DNA of 64,000 nucleotides from Lonicera japonica. Lineage: Eukaryota > Streptophyta > Magnoliopsida > Dipsacales > Caprifoliaceae. Location of the stretch: contig CM038466.1 of assembly GCA_021464415.1 (NCBI GenBank), forward strand, positions 51,060,039 to 51,124,038. Direction: 5' to 3'. This document shows positions 57,146-64,000 of the stretch, piece after piece. Below the pieces are notes generated by a model, which was not told the origin of the DNA, ran no database searches, and saw nothing but the letters and a program-made list of their open reading frames with translations. The number at the start of each line of letters is the position of its first letter. Position 1 is the stretch's first letter. The position numbers and the translations under genes are program-made.

Positions 57146-60100
57146 AAGGTGGTAAGTGAGAGACCAGCTGGAGTTTGAAAATCAATGCTTGAAAACGGCT
57201 AGGCTGGTGAGCTTTAGTGAAGAGATCTGCAGGCTGGTCATCTGAAGATACGGGCATAAGACGAATGTACAGATTGCGAATATGCTGGCGAATAAAGTGA
57301 CAATCAATCTCAATGTGTTTAGTTCGTTCATGAAAGACGTCATTGTGACTGGTTTGAATGGCATTGCGGTTGTCACAATAAAGAGTAGTAGCAGAGTCTT
57401 GAGGAGCACCTAATTCATCGAGGAGGCGTCGAAGCCATATTAGTTCTTGTGAAGTATCAGCAAGAGCGCGGTATTCAGCCTCAGTGCTTGATCGAGAAAC
57501 AACAGACTGTTTCTTACTACGCCAAGTAAGAAGGGAGTCCCCGAGGAAGAAACAGTAACCAGTAATAGACCGACGATCCGTAGGGTCACCGGCCCAGTCT
57601 GCATCAGAGTAAGCCCTTAATACAAGAGATGACTTTGAGGAGTAGTGAAGCCCATGAAAAACTGTCCCTTTGAGATAACGAAGAATCCGAATAACAGCAT
57701 CAAAATGAGTAGAGCGAGGAGCAGCCATAAACTGACTGACAACATGGACAGCATAAGCAATATCCGGGCGAGTAACAGTAAGATAAACCAGACTGCCAAC
57801 TAACTGTCTGTATAAAGTTCCATCAGAGAGAGGAGTTCCATCAAACGGAGTAAGTCTAACATTGGTGTCCAATGGAGTAGATGCAGTTTTACAGTCAGTG
57901 AAACTAGCACGAGCCAGAAGGTCAGACGTGTATTTCACCTGAGATAAATAATAACCTGTTGAATCAGAAAGGACTTCCAGCCCTAAGAAGTAGTTGAGAC
58001 GACCAAGATCCTTCATTTCAAAAAACTGACTGAGAGATTGTTTGAGATCTGAGATACCAGAAATATCATCCCCAGTAATTATCATATCATCCACATAGAG
58101 GAGAAGAAGAATAGTCCCAGAATCTGTCTTTCGAATAAAAAGGCCTGAGTTTGACGAACTGGATGAATAACCAAGCTTTGTGATGGTAGAGCTAAATTTT
58201 GCGAACCAAGCTCAGGGAGCTTGCTTGAGTCCATATAGGGCACGGCGAAGTTTGCAGACTTGAGTGGACTGGTGTGAATAACCGGGAGGTGGTTTCATAT
58301 ATACTTCTTCTGTGAGGTCCCCATTAAGAAAGGCATTTTTAACATCCATCTGAAAAAGATCCCATTTGCGAACGGCAGCAATAGCAATAAGACTGCGAAC
58401 AGACGTCATTCGAGCCACAGGAGCAAAAGTTTCTTCATAGTCTATACCATACTCCTGATTGAACCCCTTGGCTACGAGACGAGCTTTGTATCGGTCAATC
58501 GAACCATCAGATCGTGTCTTGATTTTATACACCCATTTACACCCAACTGCAGATTTTCCAGGAGGAAGAGTCACAAGATCCCATGTATGCGCTTTATCTA
58601 AAGCTTGTAATTCTTCTGTCATAGCTTGCTGCCAAAGTGGATTAGTACTAGCTTCCTTATAGGATGTAGGTTCATAGTGAGATATCATAGTAGAATAACA
58701 ATGGTAATCACGAAGGTGATGAGGGAGCTCTCTTACCCGAGTGGACTGTCGTTGTGGTGGAGGTATGACAGGATCAGCAGGCGAGACATCATCATTGGGA
58801 GGTGCCGTATGTTGAAGCTCGTTGGAAGAAATGACGTCAGGTGAGGATGGTTCAGGAGGTGTTGGACTGGGAGGTTGAGGTGGTGATGGCGTGGCTTCTG
58901 GTTCAGGTTCTGGTGGAAATGTGACAACTAGAGCCTCAAGTTCAGGGGTGAAAAGGTCAAGAGATGAATGAGTAAAGAACGGAAGTGGTGATTCTTCAAG
59001 GACATAAAATTTGGATAGAGAGGAGAACATTTTATGTTCCCAAAAGACAACATGACGAGAAATCCGTAAGCGTTTGGAAATAGGATCCCAACATCGATAA
59101 CCTTTATGTTCTATCCCATACCCCAAGAAGCAACAAAGACGAGCACGTGGTTCCAATTTAGAATGTTCATGAGACTGGAGTAACACAAAACAAGCACAAC
59201 CGAAGACTCGTAAGAAATTGTAATCAGGAGAGGTACCATGAAGTCTCTCATATGGAGATTGATGCTGAAGAAAGGGAATAGGGATACGATTGATAGTGTA
59301 AATAGCAGTAAGTGCTGCTTCCCCCCAAAATCTTTCAGGACAACTACTAGCGATAAGAAGTGTGCGAACAGTATCAAGAATATGTCGGTGCTTGCGTTCA
59401 GCACGACCATTTTGCTGAGATGTACCGGGACAAGAATATTGAGAAACAGTGCCTTGTTCACGGAGAAATTTAAGAAATGAGGTTCCCTTGTATTCCATGG
59501 CATTATCAGCTCGAAAAATTTTTATTGGACGAGAAAACTGAGTTTGAATCATGCGAGCAAAATTAATATAGATTTAGGGTAATTCTGAACGAGTTTTCAT
59601 AAGATAGATCCAAGTAAAACGACTATAATCATCCAAAAAGATAACAAAATATTTTGAACCCCCCATGGTAGAATGTGGAGAGGGTCCCCAAACATCAGAG
59701 TGAATAAGATCAAATGGTGCTGAAGAAATAGAATCATTTTTATTAAAACATAATGCCGGTTGTTTTCCAAGTTGACAAGATAAATAAGACAATTTCTCAG
59801 ACTTTTTTGACCCTAACTGACCAGATGACGCAATAGAACGAAGATGATCAAAAGACACATGTCCTAAACAGGAATGCCACAACTCAAATGAAGAAATAGT
59901 TGGTGGGGATGCCACAGGTGGTGTGGATGCAACAATAGGAGTGGGTGAGGTACGGAGGTGTATGAGCTCGAACATGTGGCCAACCTTACGGCCTATCCCA
60001 ATAATTTGTCCCGTCTGAGGATCCTGCACATGACAACCAGAAGAGGAAAATATAACATTCAGCCCAAGATCACATAGTTGACCAACAGAAATAAGGTTGA

Positions 60101-60614
60101 TAGTCAATTTGGGAATATAAAATGTAGCAGGTAAAGAGAGGCTAGGAGTAGTAACCGTTCCAACATGACTAACAGATAATTGAGAGCCATCAGCAGTTTT
60201 AATGGTGGGTGTATGAGAATTATGACTTTTAGAGGTGAAAATAGTAGGATCAGAAGTCATATGATTGCAGCAGCCAGAATCAAAGAACCAAGATGTACCT
60301 GTGGTGGTGGCCATAGCAGAACCAGAAGAGGATGTAACCTGTTTCAGAAGAGCTGTGATGTCAGCTAGAGTCACTGGTGCAGTAGAAATGTCTGCTTCAG
60401 AAGAATCAGTGGTGGCAGCGGTGATGGTGCCAGAGGATGATCTAGAGGAGGATCTCCTGGATGGGTTCTTGTGACAATCGGCTTAAAAGTGACCTGGTCC
60501 CACCTTTTTGCAAAAGAAACACGTTCTAATTGGACACTTTAGTAGCATATGGGTGGTGGCATGACAGTACGAACATTCTCGAGAAATCGGACGCGAAAAC
60601 TCGTACTTTTCCAT
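57144..60614 (-). pseudogene. copia gag knuckle and pol polyprotein (three stops)
   Basis: One frame runs from ATG 60614 (MEKYEFSRPI) to 57144. It has a CCHC knuckle (CSYCHATTHMLLKC), then a second cysteine set. The protease has DSG (WFFDSGCCNHMTSD). Integrase has H/C residues (LWHSCLGHVSFDH) and its DDE set ([22 protein letters not shown]). RT has KNAFLNGDL and YVDDM (58100-58086), and RNase H has YSDADWAG and STEAEYRAL. Stops lie at 60483-60485 (TAA), 59574-59576 (TAA) and 58212-58214 (TGA); no frameshift is seen. One integrase zinc ligand seems lost (LSYLSCQLGKQ, where CX2C is usual). The capsid domain of gag is absent upstream. Confidence 0.92.
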
Positions 60615-60616
60615 TG

Positions 60617-60793
60617 AGAAACGTGTAAGATAACACAATATATGTAAAAACTAATCTGATTCCGAGATATCTGAGGCCAGAAACAGATCCGGAGCGGTTG
60701 ATTTAGTGGGGAACCGGTCTTAGAGTGAAAAAAACCGGGTTAAATATAGGTGAACCGGTCAAGGGAGTAAGAATTGGTTCAGAAAAAAAACCG

Positions 60794-60836
<43 letters not shown>

Positions 60837-61278
60837 GGCAGTGGCGCGTGGCTGTGTTCTAGCGGCGCGTGCCAACTCCGATTGGGGTGATTTCGACGGA
60901 GTTTGGTTCGTATTGAAGAGACGAAGGTTTTGATATATTATATGGGTGGTTTAGGGTTATGTATCGATGTGGCGATTGATCAAGAAAGGAGGGTGCGCGC
61001 AAAATCTGGGCTGCGCGACTGGGGGATATTGCAGAGGCGCGTGAGAGCGTGTGTTATGTCCGAATAGGGTGTTTTCAACGGGGTTTGGTTCGTATTGAAA
61101 AGACGAAGCTTTTGGTATATGTGTTGGGTTAATCGAGGTTCTGTAGAGCTTCGAACAGTGGATCGACAGTTGGATAAAGTTAGGGTTTTTGATTGGTTGG
61201 TTGCTTGAGTTGATGATGCTAGGGTTTTTGATTTGGATTTGATTGAAGATTAGATGAGAGATTGGTTCTAGAGGAGGA
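60617..61278 (-). other. copia leader with duplication and 40-base T run
   Basis: The leader between primer site and ATG has an internal duplication. The block gtttggttcgtattgaa occurs near 60901 and 61081, a spacing of about 178 bp. A run of 40 T lies at 60796-60835 (poly(A) on the element strand). No capsid gene is found in any frame. Confidence 0.75.
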
Positions 61279-61296
61279 TGAACCCCTCTGATACCA
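61279..61296 (-). promoter_or_regulatory. Primer-binding site of the copia element
   Basis: The minus strand reads TGGTATCAGAGGGGTTCA, directly next to the 5' LTR. It is the initiator tRNA-Met type. Confidence 0.92.
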
Positions 61297-61520
61297 TGTA
61301 ACGAAATAGAAACAAAAGAGAGATTGAAGAAGGAGAATGAAAGAATTGTATTACTTTCTTGATAATTGAATGTACAATAGAGAAGGAATATATATACTAG
61401 AAATAAAACCCTAATCTAGGATACAATTAGGAAAGTATAATGGGAACACAATCAATACAATTAATACAATATAGAAAGTATAATAGAAATAGGAAACGTA
61501 ATATATATTATATTCTAACA
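61297..61520 (-). repeat. 5' LTR of the copia element
   Basis: It is identical by eye to 56907-57130. ATATA follows at 61521-61525. Confidence 0.97.
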
Positions 61521-61525
61521 ATATA

Positions 61526-61879
61526 TATGTATATATAGACGCATATAATTACATTATTGTATAAAATAAATGCAAATGTTCCTTACACTTGTGTGTTGTC
61601 TTCACTGATTGGGTGCCCCGTCTTTTAAAATTTCAACTAAAATAAATAAGCAATCATGATATTAGCTGGATTCCATTTTCTTCAATATATATCCCTTTAA
61701 ACTATTAATACTAAGAACTAGGTGCTCATTTATAGTCTGCATTTTGGTGAAAATTTATAGTCTGCTTGTATATGAAATGGTTTGATATAGACATTGTAGG
61801 TAGATTACCAAAGCAAAATATACAATAGTAAAAAATATAATATGAATTTTTAAACCTACATTGCGATAAAATAATCCTT
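61526..61879. other. Anonymous AT-rich stretch
   Basis: No coding region or element end is seen, apart from continuing (TA)-rich sequence at the left. Confidence 0.4.
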
Positions 61880-64000
61880 TTTTTTGACAAAAAAATAAAC
61901 TGCCACGCCGGCGACCAACAAAACCAAATTACAAACTCATATAAACAATATGCTCATAAAATGCCTTATGTGTTAAGCCTTTAGCGAACGGATCCGTAAT
62001 CCTAGAGTTTGTGCTTACATGGTCTATAGACACGACAACTCTGAACTATTCTTTAACAACAAGAAAGTTAATATCTATGTGCTTTAGATTTATAAAAGTT
62101 TATGTTGTTATCGTATATAGCACAATCAATTTATTGTCACAAAATATCTTTAGTGGTCTTTCGACAATATTCACAATCCCCAACCTTGTGACAAAATTTG
62201 ACAGCCATATTCCATCATAAAATTGAAATCAGAATACCATATGATCTCCAACTGATCTAATTTTCGATACGTAAGTATATAATCCTTTTGTTGTCTTTAA
62301 ATACCTTATAACCTGTTAATTGGTTGCTTTCCGAAGATATATCATAGGGTTACTTAAATATCTACCAAATATCTTTATTATGAACGTTAAACCCAGATGC
62401 GTTCATACTTTATGATACATCAGACTCTCTACAACTAATGCATAAGAAATATTTTACATCTCTTTCTTTTCAACCTTATTTTGAGGCACTGGCTGAGACA
62501 TAAATATATTATCTCCTTTAATAATGAGAGTATCTCCTGAATGACAGTCTTTCATGCCAAATATGGTAAGAATTCTTTCAATATATCTATTTCGTGAAAA
62601 TCCTAGGATACTCGACAATAATGTCGATGTATCTGTATTCCTAATACAAAAGAGATATTATCAACATAAAATACCAGGAAGATAATGTTATTCCCATTGA
62701 ACTTATGATATACATAATCATCAACCGAATTTACCTCAAAACCGTATGAGATAATAACTTGATGAAATATGTAATACCATTGACGGAAAACTTCCTTAAG
62801 GCCATAGATGGATTTCTTTAATTTCACTTATTCTTGAGATTGTTGAGTTTGCTATATAGTAAGTTTTTTCAACATTGTCTTGATGATCCTAATTTGCATA
62901 TGAAACAATGTTAGAAATTTGTTCCTAAACATTGTCAATAGCAGTACTTGGAATTTGAATAAATTCATCTTCAAAGACAATGTTTATAACTTTATCTTCC
63001 CCCTCAAACTCAATAATCTCAAGAAATTTGGCATTTTCCGTTTTAATAAAGGATTTATTCTAGTGATCATAAAATTTATAATCTCTCGATCTTTCAGTGT
63101 ATCTAACAAGGTAGCCGCTAATTATTTTTTACTCCAATTTCTTTTCTTTATGGCCTTAATACAGCTGGACAACCTATTTTAGCAACTACTTCGATATAAC
63201 ACTGTTTAAAATATGTTGCAGTCTTAAGTGTTTCTTCCTAAAGTCATTATGGTAGAGAAGAATAATTAATCACGCGCTTTTTTCTATATCCTTAACCTTC
63301 TGTATTATCTCTCAGCAACACTGCTCATACTAGGTTTGCCTAGCATGGTGTACCGTGAAACGATTCCACATTTCTCTAGGAATTTCACAAAGATTCAGAA
63401 TGTTGTTTACCTTATCCGTTATATGTACAGTAGTATTCACCACCCACGATCAGATTTCACGGCTTTAATTTTCTTACCTAGTTGACTTTCAACTCCGACT
63501 GTAAAAGTCATAACAACGTTTAAGGATTATAACTTCTCATTAATTAAATATAGGTACCCTTAATAATTGTCATGAACATAATAAAATATTGTTAACCATT
63601 CTAGAAGGCCGTATAGAACAGATCACAGATATCCGCATGAATTAGTTCTAAGACAATTGAACTCCTAATGGCACCTAGTTTTCTTATGTTTGTCCATTTG
63701 CTCTTTACACATTCAATATAGATTTTAAAATCTGTTAACTCAAGGGGTTTCAAGAATTTCACAAGTTTCTTAATTTTCTATTTAGAGATTTATCTCAAAT
63801 GCTTGTGCCATAACATGGAAGAATTCTTATCAGTTAATTTATGCTTTGTATCATGTGAATCAATTTTCAAAGTTTCATTGCATGAGGTGATTTTATCCGT
63901 ATATAAGTTATCAATTAAAGAACTAGTAGCAAAATATTTAAATCTTGGAAAAGACTAACTTTATTATTTTTAAATGAACAAGAATCACCGAATTTGTCCA
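61880..64000 (-). pseudogene. Decayed Ty1/copia pol, runs off window
   Basis: On the minus strand from the right, integrase pieces appear near 63730-63600 (SKWTNIRKLGAI, LELIHADICDLF). RT follows at 62827-62640 (LKKSIYGLKEVFRQWY, then YVDNI in place of YVDD). A C-terminal piece with DPFAKGL lies near 61995-61980. Frameshifts and stops are dense. The N-terminal side lies beyond 64000 and no LTR is seen. It is unrelated in detail to the young copia element next door. Confidence 0.8.

Larger units (their letters stand above)
56907..61520 (-). mobile_element. Young Ty1/copia element, minus strand, 4.6 kb
   Basis: Two 224-bp LTRs (56907-57130, 61297-61520) appear identical base for base and have TG...CA ends. 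Flanks read ATATA on both sides within a (TA)n tract. The primer site is at 61279-61296 and the polypurine tract at 57131-57145. The pol order is protease, integrase, RT, RNase H (copia order). Three stops and the missing capsid part of gag show that it is not autonomous. Confidence 0.96.

Noticed and set aside
61880..64000. Part of the young copia element
   Set aside because: It lies outside the LTR pair and duplication, and its motifs are of a different, much more decayed copia type.

Overview
The window looks like repeat-dominated nuclear DNA from a flowering plant, probably a dicot. It is AT-rich and carries L1-type LINE, Ty3 (Tat/Ogre-like, and long-LTR Del/Tekay-like) and Ty1/copia retrotransposons. 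It also has MITE-like elements, minisatellites, and introns with GT-AG ends. I see no complete host gene and no RNA gene. One possible terminal host exon (42480-42617, minus) and one possible first exon inside a hAT-like element (55587-55711, plus) are weak calls. The species cannot be named from what I can see.

Layout. 1-11.7 kb: fragments of long Ty3-type LTRs, cut by a full-length LINE (3826-9517, minus) with a perfect 17-bp target duplication. 11.7-13.7 kb: a palindrome-rich dispersed element and a 618-bp tandem duplication. 14.2-21.1 kb: a decayed Tat-lineage element whose pol is split by a 2.98-kb solo LTR (16322-19301, duplication GTATC). 21123-40876: a complete-length 19.75-kb Tat/Ogre-like element with 1.4-1.5-kb LTRs and duplication CAATC. 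41-50 kb: mostly anonymous AT-rich DNA, a long LTR with a primer-binding site, and two MITE-like elements. 50.7-54.6 kb: a second copy of the palindrome-rich element and an AT-rich higher-order satellite. 55.3-56.1 kb: a hAT-like non-autonomous element. 56907-61520: a very young copia element (minus) with identical 224-bp LTRs. 61.9-64 kb: a decayed copia pol running off the window.

The most interesting object is the 19.75-kb element. Its plus strand encodes gag, protease, RT, RNase H, a second archaeal-type RNase H and integrase, all broken by stops and frameshifts. Its minus strand, between integrase and the 3' LTR, carries two further genes. Gene A (31743 to 30586) is one exon and resembles plant-mobile-domain proteins. 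Gene B (37904 to 32195) has five exons joined by four GT-AG introns that all fall in phase 0. Its first intron holds about 49 copies of a 68-bp minisatellite. Each minus-strand gene has a TATA-like box preceded by copies of the palindrome TGTCGCGCGACA. The same palindrome lies upstream of the TATA box in both LTRs, so three transcription units in one element appear to share a promoter motif.

The Tat/Ogre-like and the copia element both have similar or identical LTRs but badly broken coding regions, which suggests movement by proteins supplied in trans. Coordinates were read by eye. Exon structures, copy numbers and divergence values are hand estimates.
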